DNA of 64,000 nucleotides from NCBI RefSeq assembly GCF_008123425.1, contig NZ_VSSS01000063.1, positions 1 to 64,000 on the forward strand, given 5' to 3'. This stretch comes from Bradyrhizobium rifense (lineage in GTDB: Bacteria > Pseudomonadota > Alphaproteobacteria > Rhizobiales > Xanthobacteraceae). The translations under genes were made by a program, and so were the position numbers. Positions 1-8,615 of this stretch are shown here, in pieces (position 1 is the first letter of the stretch; each line of letters opens with the position of its first letter). The notes below the pieces were generated by a model that worked only from the letters and a program-made list of their open reading frames with translations, was not told the origin of the DNA and ran no database searches.

Positions 1-53
1 GTTTTCACACAGCCAGGGTCAGGCTCCCTTGCCGAAGCGGCCCGGGGTGTCTA

Positions 54-79
54 CCTCTCGCGGGTGATTTCGTGAGAGG
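54..79 (+). promoter_or_regulatory. Leader hairpin covering the ribosome binding site of the EI24 gene
   Basis: CCTCTCGCG (54-62) can pair with CGTGAGAGG (71-79) to give a nine-base-pair stem with one G-T pair and an eight-base loop. The right arm contains GAGAGG, the only good Shine-Dalgarno sequence before the ATG at 85. The fold would therefore hide the ribosome binding site. The pairing is seen directly; control of translation is inference. Confidence 0.45.
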
Positions 80-84
80 TTCCC

Positions 85-825
85 ATGTTGGATGCCGCCG
101 TCAAGGCGCTGTCGCAAATGATATCGCCGCCGATGCGTTCGATCCTGTGGCGGTCGATCGGGCTTGCGCTGGTGCTGATCGTCGTGCTGGCGATCGGGTT
201 GCAGCGACTGCTGAGCTGGTTCGCCACCTATGGCGAGGTCTGGCTGGAGGGCCTGCTCGGGCCGAGCTGGCACTCGTCGCTGGAGGTGCTGTCCTGGATC
301 ATCTCGATTGCGGCCGGTTTCGGCGTCGTGTTCGGCAGTGTCTTTCTGATGCCGGCGATCACCTCGCTGGTGGCGAGCTTCTTCGTCGACGATGTCGCCG
401 ATATCGTCGAACGCGAATATTATCCGGCCGAGCGACCGGGCACGGCGCTGCCGTTCAACCAGGCCATCTTCGAGGGCATCAAGACCGCGCTGCTGACGAT
501 CCTGGTCTATCTGATCGCGCTGCCGTTCGTGTTCCTGGCCGGCGCCGGTTTCCTGATCTTCTTCCTCGCCGCCGCATGGCTGTTGGGCCGCGAATATTTC
601 GAGCTCGCCGCGATGCGCTTCCGCTCGCCCGAGGACGCCAAGGCGATGCGGCGCGACAATGCCGCGACCATCTTCACCGCGGGCCTCTTCATCGCGGCCT
701 TCGTCTCGATTCCGATCGTCAACCTGGCGACGCCGATCTTCGGCATGGCCTTCATGGTCCACATGCACAAGCGGCTGTCCGGACCGCGGCCCGAGCTGAT
801 CGAGCCGGCGCGGCAGATGCGGTGA
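85..825 (+). CDS. EI24/CysZ-like integral membrane protein
   Basis: This 246-residue protein has about four hydrophobic stretches (roughly residues 23-45, 68-100, 140-175 and 203-228) and matches the EI24 (etoposide-induced 2.4) domain family, to which the E. coli sulfate permease CysZ (about 250 residues) belongs. The N-terminal region resembles the family start, where a short amphipathic segment precedes the first membrane helix. No cys genes lie nearby, so sulfate transport is not supported by context. The ATG at 85 follows GAGAGG with five bases spacing, but that site lies in a hairpin. The gene converges on the efflux gene to its right, with only six bases between the stops. Confidence 0.75.
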   Translation: MLDAAVKALSQMISPPMRSILWRSIGLALVLIVVLAIGLQRLLSWFATYGEVWLEGLLGPSWHSSLEVLSWIISIAAGFGVVFGSVFLMPAITSLVASFFVDDVADIVEREYYPAERPGTALPFNQAIFEGIKTALLTILVYLIALPFVFLAGAGFLIFFLAAAWLLGREYFELAAMRFRSPEDAKAMRRDNAATIFTAGLFIAAFVSIPIVNLATPIFGMAFMVHMHKRLSGPRPELIEPARQMR

Positions 826-831
826 CCTTCA

Positions 832-2460
832 TCAGGTCACCGGCACTCCGCATTTGCGCAAGAGCATCTTGGCGAAGCCGAATGGCGCCGGGGTGAACGG
901 GCCCGGCGGGGCGCGGGTGATCAGCGCGATGAAGCCGAGTGCGACCATCGCCAGCCAGAAGCACAGCCAGAAGCCATCGATATAGGCGAGCACATTGGCC
1001 TCGCGCTGGACGAAGCCCGCGAGCGTTCCGACCGCCCGCGCTTGCGCCGAGCCCGTGCCGTGGGCCGCGAAGTGATCTGCAAGCTGCTTGAGCGCGCGCA
1101 CCACGTTGACGTCGCCGACCTCCAGGTTCTGGCCGAGATAGAAGGAATGGACCTGCTCGCGGACGCGCAGCCACGTCCCCATCAGCGCCACGCCGATCTC
1201 GGCGCCGCCGAGCCGCATGATCTGGATATAGGCGGCAAAGGCCGTGGCCCGGCTGGGGTCGGAGTTCGACACCGCCAGGATGATGATCGGCAACAGCGTC
1301 GTCGATTGGCCGACCGCTTGCAGCAGCACGATGCCGATAAAATCCTCGCGCGCCCAGTCATGGGTGAGCTGGGTGCCCCAGAGATTGGCGGCGGCAAAGC
1401 AGGCAAATCCCAGCACCACCACAAGGCGCGGATCGAAATGCCGGAGCAGCCAGATCGAGATCGGCACCAGCACGAACATCGGCAGCGCGCCATAGGTGAG
1501 CAGCAGCAGCCCGCTCTGCTCCGGCCTGAGCAGGATGACATTGCCGAGGAAATTCGGCACCAGCGTCGAGTTGGAGAGCGACGTCAGGGTGTAGAGTAGG
1601 ATCACGACCAGCGACAGCCCGACATTGCGCGAGAACAGGACGTTCACATGCGCCCAGGGTTGGCGGGCCAGCACCTCGTTGATGACGAAGGCCACGAACA
1701 GGACACCACCGCCAACCAGCAGCGCCATCACCGTGCCGGAGCCGAGCCAGTCCAGCCGATTGCCCTGGTCGAGGCCGGCATAGATCATTGAGACTGATGC
1801 CCCGAGCAGCAGCATACCGCCCCAATCGGCCTCGCGCAGCAACGCGCGATTGACCGGGTCGTTAGGGGTACCGAGATAGACCATCAGGCCCATCAAGGGC
1901 GCTATCACGACGCTCTGCCAGTACACCCACTGCCAGTTGAGATGATCGACATAGAAGCCGACCAGCGAGCTCGATGTATCGAGCGCGAAGCCGACGCGGA
2001 TCGAATAGAGCGCGATCGCCGGCAGCCACCAGCGGATCGGCAGATTGCGGAACACGATCATCAGGGTCGCCGGCACAAAGGTGCCGAGCAGCAGGCCATG
2101 CACGACGCTGAGGATCATCAGCGTCGGATAGTCGCGTACGAAGGGAATGATGAGCGAGACGGCAGCATAGACCAGGCTCGGGATGCCGAGCACACGCCGC
2201 AGGCCGAATACGGTCGCAAGCCACGCCACCGCCGGCGCGATGAAGATCTGCGAGCCGATGCCCGCGGTGGAGAGCCAGGCCCCCTCATCGAAGCTGAGCG
2301 AGAATGCGCCGCGCAGATCGGGCAGGCCGACGGTGGTCAGGCGGCTGTCGAAATTGGCGAGGAACGAGCCGAGCAGCACCGCCGCCACGGCGAACAGCGG
2401 CTGTGGCGCGACGCCGCCGCGCGAGACCGGCCCGCGGCTGGCGTCGTCATTTTCCGCCAT
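832..2460 (-). CDS. DHA2-type MFS drug efflux permease (EmrB/QacA-like)
   Basis: A 542-residue very hydrophobic protein with many membrane segments, consistent with the 14-helix DHA2 branch of the major facilitator superfamily that exports drugs or acids by proton antiport. After a 20-residue cytoplasmic tail the first helix (FAVAAVLLGSFLANFDSRL) resembles the family start, and the Gly-rich central loops fit. The gene start overlaps by 14 bases the end of the upstream HlyD-family gene on the same strand, the usual emrA-emrB order, so the two proteins should form one inner-membrane to periplasm pump. No outer-membrane TolC partner gene is present in the window. The substrate is unknown. Confidence 0.85.
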   Translation of the reverse strand: MAENDDASRGPVSRGGVAPQPLFAVAAVLLGSFLANFDSRLTTVGLPDLRGAFSLSFDEGAWLSTAGIGSQIFIAPAVAWLATVFGLRRVLGIPSLVYAAVSLIIPFVRDYPTLMILSVVHGLLLGTFVPATLMIVFRNLPIRWWLPAIALYSIRVGFALDTSSSLVGFYVDHLNWQWVYWQSVVIAPLMGLMVYLGTPNDPVNRALLREADWGGMLLLGASVSMIYAGLDQGNRLDWLGSGTVMALLVGGGVLFVAFVINEVLARQPWAHVNVLFSRNVGLSLVVILLYTLTSLSNSTLVPNFLGNVILLRPEQSGLLLLTYGALPMFVLVPISIWLLRHFDPRLVVVLGFACFAAANLWGTQLTHDWAREDFIGIVLLQAVGQSTTLLPIIILAVSNSDPSRATAFAAYIQIMRLGGAEIGVALMGTWLRVREQVHSFYLGQNLEVGDVNVVRALKQLADHFAAHGTGSAQARAVGTLAGFVQREANVLAYIDGFWLCFWLAMVALGFIALITRAPPGPFTPAPFGFAKMLLRKCGVPVT

Positions 2461-3580
2461 TCGCGCCCGCGGTGTTGATGTTGGTGACGACAGACATGCC
2501 CGGCACGAGACGGTCTAACAGCGGCTGGTTGTCGTCGAACTGGATGCGCACGGGAATGCGCTGCACGACCTTGGTGAAGTTGCCGGTGGCATTGTCAGGC
2601 GGCAGCAGCGCGACCTGCGCACCGGTCGCCGGCGCGATGCGCTCGACCTTGCCGCGGAGCTTCTCGCGCGGAAAACTGTCAACGGTGATCTCGACCGGCT
2701 GCCCGGGCACGACGTGCGTGAGCTGGGTCTCCTTGTAGTTCGCGATCACATAGACCTTTGGCAGCGGCACCACGTTGATGAGGTTGGTGCCGATGTTGAC
2801 GTAATCGCCGGGCTGCACCTGGCGCTCGCCGACCACTCCGTCGAACGGCGCCGTGATTTTGGTGTAGCCGAGCTTGAGCTTGACGCTCGCCAGCGTCGCC
2901 TTGGTGGCATCGAGATCGGCGGCGCGCTGCTTCTTGGTGCCTTGCAGCACCTCGAGCTGATGCTGCTGGGCCGCGATCACGGCGCGGCTGGCGCGCACGT
3001 CGGCCTGCGCCTTGGCAAGACCCGCGACCGCCTGCTCAAGCCGCTGCCGCGTGCCAGCTTCGGTCTGCGTCAGCGATTGCTGGCGCTCCTGCTCCTGCTT
3101 GGCCTCGACCTCAAGAGCTTCCGCCGATAGGCGCGCGGCCTCGGCCTGCGCGATGGTTGCATATTGCAGCTCGATCTGGTTGGCGAGATTGTCGAGCACG
3201 GCTTGCGCGGCGGCAACGGCGGCCTCGGACTGCGCGACCTGGGCCTCGTAATCGGCAGGATCGATCTGGATCAGGAGATCGCCGGCCTTGACGCGCTGGA
3301 AGTCGGTCACGGCGACGGTCAGCACTTCGCCGGAGACGCGGCTCGCCAGCCGCGTCAGCTCGGCGCGGACATAGGCATCATTGGTGGTCTGGATCACCGC
3401 GTTGCCGACCCACTCGTCGAACCGCAGCGTCGCCAGCGCGACGAAGGCGAGCGCGACGATGACGGCAAACAGCGGGATCGCGAGCCGGCTCCAAAGCGAA
3501 CTCGCCGGCGGCTGCGTCGGCTTGGATTGCATCGCCGGCGCGGCCGGCTGAGGCGACGGAGCTTGTTCCTGCTGACTCAC
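2447..3580 (-). CDS. HlyD/EmrA-family periplasmic adaptor of the efflux pump
   Basis: A 377-residue membrane fusion protein. A Pro/Gln-rich cytoplasmic tail (1-30) is followed by one transmembrane helix (about 32-50), a lipoyl-like barrel half (about 68-110, with SGEVLTVAVTDFQRVKAGD), a long Ala/Gln/Glu-rich coiled coil (about 112-235) and the second lipoyl and beta-barrel parts (ITAPFDGVVGERQVQPGDYV, about 250-270). This is the EmrA layout, bridging the permease to an outer-membrane channel. Its stop overlaps the start of the permease gene, which indicates translational coupling. Endonuclease III lies 59 bases upstream on the same strand and may share the transcript. No regulator gene is adjacent. 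Confidence 0.87.
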   Translation of the reverse strand: MSQQEQAPSPQPAAPAMQSKPTQPPASSLWSRLAIPLFAVIVALAFVALATLRFDEWVGNAVIQTTNDAYVRAELTRLASRVSGEVLTVAVTDFQRVKAGDLLIQIDPADYEAQVAQSEAAVAAAQAVLDNLANQIELQYATIAQAEAARLSAEALEVEAKQEQERQQSLTQTEAGTRQRLEQAVAGLAKAQADVRASRAVIAAQQHQLEVLQGTKKQRAADLDATKATLASVKLKLGYTKITAPFDGVVGERQVQPGDYVNIGTNLINVVPLPKVYVIANYKETQLTHVVPGQPVEITVDSFPREKLRGKVERIAPATGAQVALLPPDNATGNFTKVVQRIPVRIQFDDNQPLLDRLVPGMSVVTNINTAGANGGK

Positions 3581-3639
3581 GACATGACCTCAAAACCGAC
3601 TTGCTTCACATCGTTCCGGAACGACGACGAATACTGCCA

Positions 3640-4410
3640 TCACACCGTCTTCTCCGACCACCGGCAGAGATCATTGATCAGGCAAACCTCGCAGCGCGGC
3701 TTGCGCGCGAGGCAAGTATAGCGGCCATGCAGGATCAGCCAATGATGGGCATGCAGCATGAATTCGGCCGGGATCACCTTTTCGAGACCAAGCTCGACCT
3801 CGAGCGGCGTCTTGCCGGGCGCAAGCCCGGTGCGGTTGCCGACGCGGAAAACATGCGTGTCGACCGCCATAGTGTGCTCGCCGAAGGCCATGTTGAGCAC
3901 GACGTTGGCGGTCTTGCGTCCCGCGCCCGGCAGCGACTCGATCTCGGCGCGCGTGCGCGGCACCTCGCCGCCGAAATCGCTGAGCACCTTGGCCGACAGC
4001 GCGATCACGTTCTTGGCCTTGGTGCGGTAGAGGCCGATGGTCTTGATGTATTCGCGCAGGCGTTCTTCGCCGAGATCGAGCATCTTCTGCGGCGTGTCGG
4101 CGATCTCGAACAATGCGCGTGTCGCCTTGTTGACGCCGGCATCGGTCGCCTGCGCCGACAGCACCACGGCAACCAGCAGCGTGAACGGATTGACGTGCTC
4201 GAGCTCGCCTTTCGGCTCGGGATTGGCCGCGCGGAAGCGGCTGAAGACCTCGCGAACCTCCGCCGGCGTCCAGGGTTTTGGCGCTTTAAGCGATTTCTTC
4301 GCGGGCGCCGATTTCTTGGCGGAAGGCTTGGGCTTCGCGACGGCCGCCTTTGCCTTTTTCTTCGGCACAGCCGCTTTGGGCGGGGCCGGCTTGCGGGTGA
4401 TTTTCGCCAT
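3640..4410 (-). CDS. nth: Endonuclease III, base-excision repair glycosylase/AP lyase
   Basis: Removes oxidised pyrimidines and nicks the abasic site. The 256-residue protein has the helix-hairpin-helix LPGAGRKTANVVL with the catalytic Lys, followed by the catalytic Asp in AVDTHVFRV. It ends with a C-x6-C-x2-C-x5-C cluster (Cys233, 240, 243, 249) that binds 4Fe-4S. The Lys/Pro/Ala-rich N-terminal tail of about 45 residues is longer than in E. coli Nth (211 residues) and is typical of alphaproteobacteria. I chose the ATG at 4410. A start at 4446 would run into the divergent DUF2244 gene. Confidence 0.95.
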   Translation of the reverse strand: MAKITRKPAPPKAAVPKKKAKAAVAKPKPSAKKSAPAKKSLKAPKPWTPAEVREVFSRFRAANPEPKGELEHVNPFTLLVAVVLSAQATDAGVNKATRALFEIADTPQKMLDLGEERLREYIKTIGLYRTKAKNVIALSAKVLSDFGGEVPRTRAEIESLPGAGRKTANVVLNMAFGEHTMAVDTHVFRVGNRTGLAPGKTPLEVELGLEKVIPAEFMLHAHHWLILHGRYTCLARKPRCEVCLINDLCRWSEKTV

Positions 4411-4432
4411 GATCAGGATATACTGAGGGACG

Positions 4433-4966
4433 ATGAGCACAGGCAACGAAATTGAGCGCCAAGATCTTGAAGGTCATGCCGAGCAGCAGATCTTCTCCGC
4501 GCTGCTGACGCCGCATCGCTCGCTGAACCGCACCGGCTTTCTCGCCGTAATGCTGTTCCTGAGCGTCGTCAGCTTCGTCACCGGCATTGTCTTCCTGATG
4601 AAGGGCGCCTGGCCGGTGTTCGGCTTTTTCGGCCTCGACGTCCTGGTGATCTGGTGGGCCTTCAAGGCCAATTTCCGCAGCGCGCGGGCGCGCGAGGAGA
4701 TCACGGTCACGACGACAGAACTGCGCGTGCGGCGGATCAGCCACCGCGGCCAGGTCGCCGAATGGACCTTCAATCCACTCTGGGTCCGCCTCGACAGGGA
4801 AGTCGACGAGGATTTTGGCATCGAGCATCTCTACCTGATCTCGCGGGGCCACCAGATCCAGATCGCCCGCTTTTTGGGGCCGGATGAAAAGGCAAGCTTT
4901 TACAAAGGCTTGATTGAGGCACTCAACGCCGCCAAGCGCGGCCCGACCTACAACCCGGTGACCTGA
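4433..4966 (+). CDS. DUF2244 family membrane protein
   Basis: A 177-residue protein with two closely spaced transmembrane helices (about 36-56 and 60-78) followed by a soluble C-terminal part containing REEITVTTTELRV and WTFNPLWVRLDRE, which match the DUF2244 family of alphaproteobacterial inner-membrane proteins. The function is unknown. It is transcribed divergently from nth with 22 bases between the two starts, so the promoters must overlap. A strong hairpin lies 15 bases after its stop. The family assignment is fairly sure, and no role is proposed. Confidence 0.8.
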   Translation: MSTGNEIERQDLEGHAEQQIFSALLTPHRSLNRTGFLAVMLFLSVVSFVTGIVFLMKGAWPVFGFFGLDVLVIWWAFKANFRSARAREEITVTTTELRVRRISHRGQVAEWTFNPLWVRLDREVDEDFGIEHLYLISRGHQIQIARFLGPDEKASFYKGLIEALNAAKRGPTYNPVT

Positions 4967-4981
4967 CGGGCAGTCGGGAAT

Positions 4982-4999
4982 CGGGTGGTTTCCCACCCG
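4982..4999 (+). terminator. Stem-loop after the DUF2244 gene
   Basis: CGGGTGG (4982-4988) and CCACCCG (4993-4999) form a perfect seven-base stem with a TTTC loop, 15 bases after the stop. There is no long T tract, so it may be a weak terminator or a 3' end stabiliser. Confidence 0.4.
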
Positions 5000-5021
5000 T
5001 GCCGCGCCTACATTTCCGGTC

Positions 5022-5915
5022 ATGATGACACTCGCCATACACGACCAGCGCCTGACCAAGCCAGGCCCCCAGAACGCCGCGCTGCGCGATTATGATTCCG
5101 TGCGTCGGGCGATCGCGTTCATCTCGGAGAACTGGCGCGCGCAGCCGACCATCGAGGCGATGGCGGATGCGGCCGGCGTCACGCCCGATGAGCTGCACCA
5201 TCTGTTCCGCCGCTGGGCCTCGATCACGCCGAAGGCCTTTATGCAGGCGCTCACCCTCGACCACGCCAAGGGGTTGCTGCGGGACTCCGCGAGCATCCTC
5301 GACGCGGCGCTCGATTCAGGTCTCTCGGGGCCGGGGCGGCTGCACGATCTCTTCGTCACCCATGAAGCGATGTCGCCCGGCGAATGGAAGAACGGCGGCG
5401 CGGGCCTGACCTTGCGCTACGGCTTCCACCCCTCGCCATTCGGCACGGCGATCGTGATCGCGACCGATCGCGGTTTGTCGGGACTTGCCTTCGCCGATCC
5501 CGGTGAAGAGAAGGCAGCGCTTGCCGACATGACGCGGCGCTGGCGGAACGCAACTTACATCGAGGATCATGACGGCACCGCGCCGCTCGCTCAACGCATC
5601 TTCGATACAAAACTGTGGCGGCCGGATCAGCCGCTGCGCGTGGTGATGATCGGCACCGATTTCGAGGTGCGGGTGTGGGAGACGCTGTTGAAGATCCCGA
5701 TGGGGCGCGCGGTGTCCTATTCCGACATCGCCTGCAACATTGACAACCCGAAGGCCTCGCGCGCCGTGGGCGCGGCGATCGGCAGGAATCCGGTCTCCTT
5801 CGTCGTGCCTTGCCACCGCGCGCTCGGCAAGAGCGGCACGCTCACCGGCTATCACTGGGGCATCACCCGCAAGCAGGCGATGCTGGGCTGGGAAGCCGGG
5901 CAAGTCGCGCAGTAA
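5022..5915 (+). CDS. Ada-like protein: AraC-type HTH fused to O6-methylguanine-DNA methyltransferase
   Basis: A 297-residue two-domain protein. Residues about 25-105 form an AraC/XylS-type helix-turn-helix (AMADAAGVTPDELHHLFRRW). Residues about 125-290 form the alkyltransferase, with the acceptor Cys264 in the PCHR motif. It transfers alkyl groups from O6-alkylguanine in DNA to itself. Compared with E. coli Ada (354 residues) it lacks the N-terminal zinc domain that takes methyl groups from phosphotriesters, the signal that turns Ada into an activator. Any regulatory role would need another switch. The ATG at 5022 was taken, although an ATG one codon later at 5025 is equally possible. Confidence 0.9.
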   Translation: MMTLAIHDQRLTKPGPQNAALRDYDSVRRAIAFISENWRAQPTIEAMADAAGVTPDELHHLFRRWASITPKAFMQALTLDHAKGLLRDSASILDAALDSGLSGPGRLHDLFVTHEAMSPGEWKNGGAGLTLRYGFHPSPFGTAIVIATDRGLSGLAFADPGEEKAALADMTRRWRNATYIEDHDGTAPLAQRIFDTKLWRPDQPLRVVMIGTDFEVRVWETLLKIPMGRAVSYSDIACNIDNPKASRAVGAAIGRNPVSFVVPCHRALGKSGTLTGYHWGITRKQAMLGWEAGQVAQ

Positions 5916-5964
5916 TCGCCGCGCACGTCGATGCCTCCCGATTGCGGCTTCGACCGCCGGCGGA

Positions 5965-7920
5965 TCACGATCGCTCGGGGATGACCGGCAAGACCACGTG
6001 CGACGGGCGATCGCGGTCCAGATAGATGCTGTTGCGAGCCACTCGGCGCGAGAGGCCCTTGCCCTCGGGCGCGCCGGTGTTCGGGTTGACGTCGAAGTGA
6101 GGAAAGTTGCTCGACGAGACATCGAGCCGGATGCGGTGCCCGCGCTTGAAGAGATTGGCGGTTGGGAAAGCCTCGACCGTCACTGCAACGGGTTCGCCCG
6201 GGTGAAGCAGCTCGGGCTTCTCCCAGGAATTGCGATAGCGCAGCCGCAGGATGCCGTCGGTCAGATTCATGGCGAAGCCCTGCGGATAATCGTCTGACGC
6301 CGGATAGACGTCGATCAGCTTGATGGTGATGTCGGTATCGGGCTGGTCGGACGAAACCCAGAGATGAGCCACGATCGACCCGGTGACTTCGATGTCTCGA
6401 TCGAGCACCGGCGTCTCGAAGACCAGCACGTCGGGGCGTGCGGCAAGCGGAAGATAGGGCTCGTGCGAGCCGAAGAAGCGCGGCCCCTCGGTCTGGTCAA
6501 ACGCCCCGCCGACCATCACGGGAGCGCCCGAAGTCACCGTGCCACCGATCGTCGGCACCGGATGCGCTGGATCGAAATCGAAGGTCAGCGGCTCGGCCGC
6601 GGCCGCAGGCGGCTCCGGCGCCAGCCGGCCGTTCTCATGCAGATGGTAGGGCGTATTGCGCGCGTCCGGGATAGGCCAGTCCTTTTCGGCGCGCCAACGC
6701 CCGCCGTGGTCGAGCCGGCCTGCAGCGTTGCGGCGGCCGGAGCCGCCTCCCATCACGAAAATCCGCACCGGCGGCTCTTCGGCCACACCGTTGGGCTCGC
6801 CTTTCAGCCAGGCGTCGAACCAGCGCAATCTCAGGCTCAGATAGTCCTGCGCCAGGTTGCGGTCGAGCGTGGCGGCGGGCCCGAAATCGACGTCGCCTGC
6901 ATAGGTCAGCGAGCGGTCGCCGTGTGTCCAGGGGCCAAGGATCAACCTGACCGGGCCCTTCTTGCGGGCCTTGAGACCCACGTAATTTTCGGTCGCCGTG
7001 CGCGGATAGGGATCGTACCAGGCCGACATGTGCACCATCGGCGCGTCGCTGAACTGGTCGTAATAGCCCGCCGCGTGAATGCCGATCTGTTTCCAGTAAT
7101 CGTCGAAATTGCCGTGTTCCCACTGATCGTAGACGTAGTTTTCGTATTCGGGAGCGGGCGTCAGCGGAGAATGGCCGCGCTTCCAGGGCATGCGCGCGAA
7201 CCAGCCCTTCAGGTCGATCGCTTTCATTTCGGCGCGCCGGACCGGATTGTTCTGAACCGCTGGGCTGACGATTCCGTTGTTGAAGCCCCAGGTCACCTGC
7301 TTCAGCTCGAAGGCTCCGCCCTGGCGAATCCCGCCCTGGTAGGAATTGGAGAAGCCGCCGCAGTCGAGAAACATCGCAGCAATGCCTGGCGGGTTGGTGC
7401 AGCCGAGCGCGCCCTGGGTATGAGCCGCGTAGGATAGCCCCATGGTGCCAATCTTGCCGTTGCACCATTGCTGGGCCACGATCCATTTGCAGCAATCGTA
7501 GCCGTCGTTTCCATCGCTCAAATATTTGACGAACTCGCCTTCAGAATCATAGCGCCCGCGGCAGTCCTGATAGATCACGACATAGCCGGTCCTCGCAAAG
7601 AACGCCGCGACCTCGGCACGCGACTTCGGCTTCGGCTCCGCGACGGATAATTCGGATCGACTGACGATATTGCGGCCGTAGGGGGTCCGCTCGAGAATGA
7701 CCGGAAACGGGCCCGGCAGCGCCTTCCCGTTCAGCGCGGGGCGGTAGACATCGGTGGCAAGCTTGATGCCGTCGCGCATCGGCACCATGATTTTGGCCTC
7801 GAGGATCACCTCGTAGGACTGGGCCGCCTTTCCGGCACCGGCGACCGACATCAAACCAAGGCCGATGCCGAGCTTGGCGGCTTCACGTCGGGAGATTCCG
7901 CTCCGTGCCGAACCGTCCAT
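5965..7920 (-). CDS. CocE/NonD family hydrolase with a Tat signal peptide
   Basis: A 651-residue serine hydrolase of the X-Pro dipeptidyl-peptidase S15/CocE group, which cleaves esters or amides such as acyl-amino acids and beta-lactam side chains. The N-terminus has the twin-arginine pattern SRREAAKLG (10-18) and an Ala/Gly-rich h-region, so export as a folded protein is predicted. The alpha/beta hydrolase core starts with VPMRDGIKLATDVYRP (about 46-61), and the nucleophile is Ser163 in GLSYAA. The C-terminal jelly-roll domain (about 440-650) contains DVSSSNFPHFDVNPNTG. It converges with the Ada-like gene, 49 bases away. The substrate is unknown. Confidence 0.85.
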   Translation of the reverse strand: MDGSARSGISRREAAKLGIGLGLMSVAGAGKAAQSYEVILEAKIMVPMRDGIKLATDVYRPALNGKALPGPFPVILERTPYGRNIVSRSELSVAEPKPKSRAEVAAFFARTGYVVIYQDCRGRYDSEGEFVKYLSDGNDGYDCCKWIVAQQWCNGKIGTMGLSYAAHTQGALGCTNPPGIAAMFLDCGGFSNSYQGGIRQGGAFELKQVTWGFNNGIVSPAVQNNPVRRAEMKAIDLKGWFARMPWKRGHSPLTPAPEYENYVYDQWEHGNFDDYWKQIGIHAAGYYDQFSDAPMVHMSAWYDPYPRTATENYVGLKARKKGPVRLILGPWTHGDRSLTYAGDVDFGPAATLDRNLAQDYLSLRLRWFDAWLKGEPNGVAEEPPVRIFVMGGGSGRRNAAGRLDHGGRWRAEKDWPIPDARNTPYHLHENGRLAPEPPAAAAEPLTFDFDPAHPVPTIGGTVTSGAPVMVGGAFDQTEGPRFFGSHEPYLPLAARPDVLVFETPVLDRDIEVTGSIVAHLWVSSDQPDTDITIKLIDVYPASDDYPQGFAMNLTDGILRLRYRNSWEKPELLHPGEPVAVTVEAFPTANLFKRGHRIRLDVSSSNFPHFDVNPNTGAPEGKGLSRRVARNSIYLDRDRPSHVVLPVIPERS

Positions 7921-7965
7921 GGAAGCCCGCCCTTTCTGCGCCGCTCCGCACCAGCTCCCGAACGA

Positions 7966-8589
7966 CTACGACGCCAGATCCAGCTTCGACGCCACCGTCG
8001 AATCCGCATTGAGGCGGTAGATGATCGGCACGCCGGTGGCGAGCTCGCGCTTCAGGATGCCTTCGGGCGACAGCTTCTCCAGCACCATGATCAGCGCGCG
8101 CAGCGAGTTGCCGTGGGCGGCAACAAGCGTGCGCTTGCCGTTGAGCACGCCGGGCAGAATCTCCTGAACGTAATACGGCAGCGCCCGGGCGAGCGTGTCC
8201 TTCAGGCTTTCGCCGCCGGGCGGCGGCACGTCATAGGAGCGTCGCCAGATCAGCACCTGGTCCTCGCCCCACTTCTTGCGCGCGTCGTCCTTGTTGAGGC
8301 CGGAGAGATCGCCGTAGTCGCGCTCGTTCAGCGCGAGGTCCTTCGAGGTCGGCAGGCCCTTCTGGCCGAGCTCGCCGAGAATGAGATCGAGCGTGTGCTG
8401 CGCGCGCGTGAGCACCGAGGTGTAGGCGACGTCGAACACCAGGCCTTGTGCCTTCAGCTTGCGGCCGGCTTCCGAAGCTTCCTTCACGCCGAGCTCGGTG
8501 AGGTCAGGATCCTTCCAGCCGGTGAACAGGTTCTTCAGATTCCATTCGCTTTGGCCGTGCCGCACCAGCACGAGAAGACGTTCGCTCAT
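7966..8589 (-). CDS. gpmA: 2,3-bisphosphoglycerate-dependent phosphoglycerate mutase
   Basis: Interconverts 3- and 2-phosphoglycerate in lower glycolysis. The 207-residue protein opens MSERLLVLVRHGQSEWN, with the phosphorylated His in the RHG motif at residue 11, then NLFTGWKDPDLTELG, TRAQHTLDLIL and ERDYGDLSGLNK, all typical of the dPGM family. It is shorter than E. coli GpmA (250 residues), which is usual in Rhizobiales. The ATG at 8589 puts the RHG motif where the family has it. A longer reading to 8682 would add a tail without similarity and run into dapB. The gene follows dapB by 26 bases and is probably cotranscribed. Confidence 0.95.
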   Translation of the reverse strand: MSERLLVLVRHGQSEWNLKNLFTGWKDPDLTELGVKEASEAGRKLKAQGLVFDVAYTSVLTRAQHTLDLILGELGQKGLPTSKDLALNERDYGDLSGLNKDDARKKWGEDQVLIWRRSYDVPPPGGESLKDTLARALPYYVQEILPGVLNGKRTLVAAHGNSLRALIMVLEKLSPEGILKRELATGVPIIYRLNADSTVASKLDLAS

Positions 8590-8615
8590 TGACTGTTTTC
8601 CGTTGCTTGCTTTGA

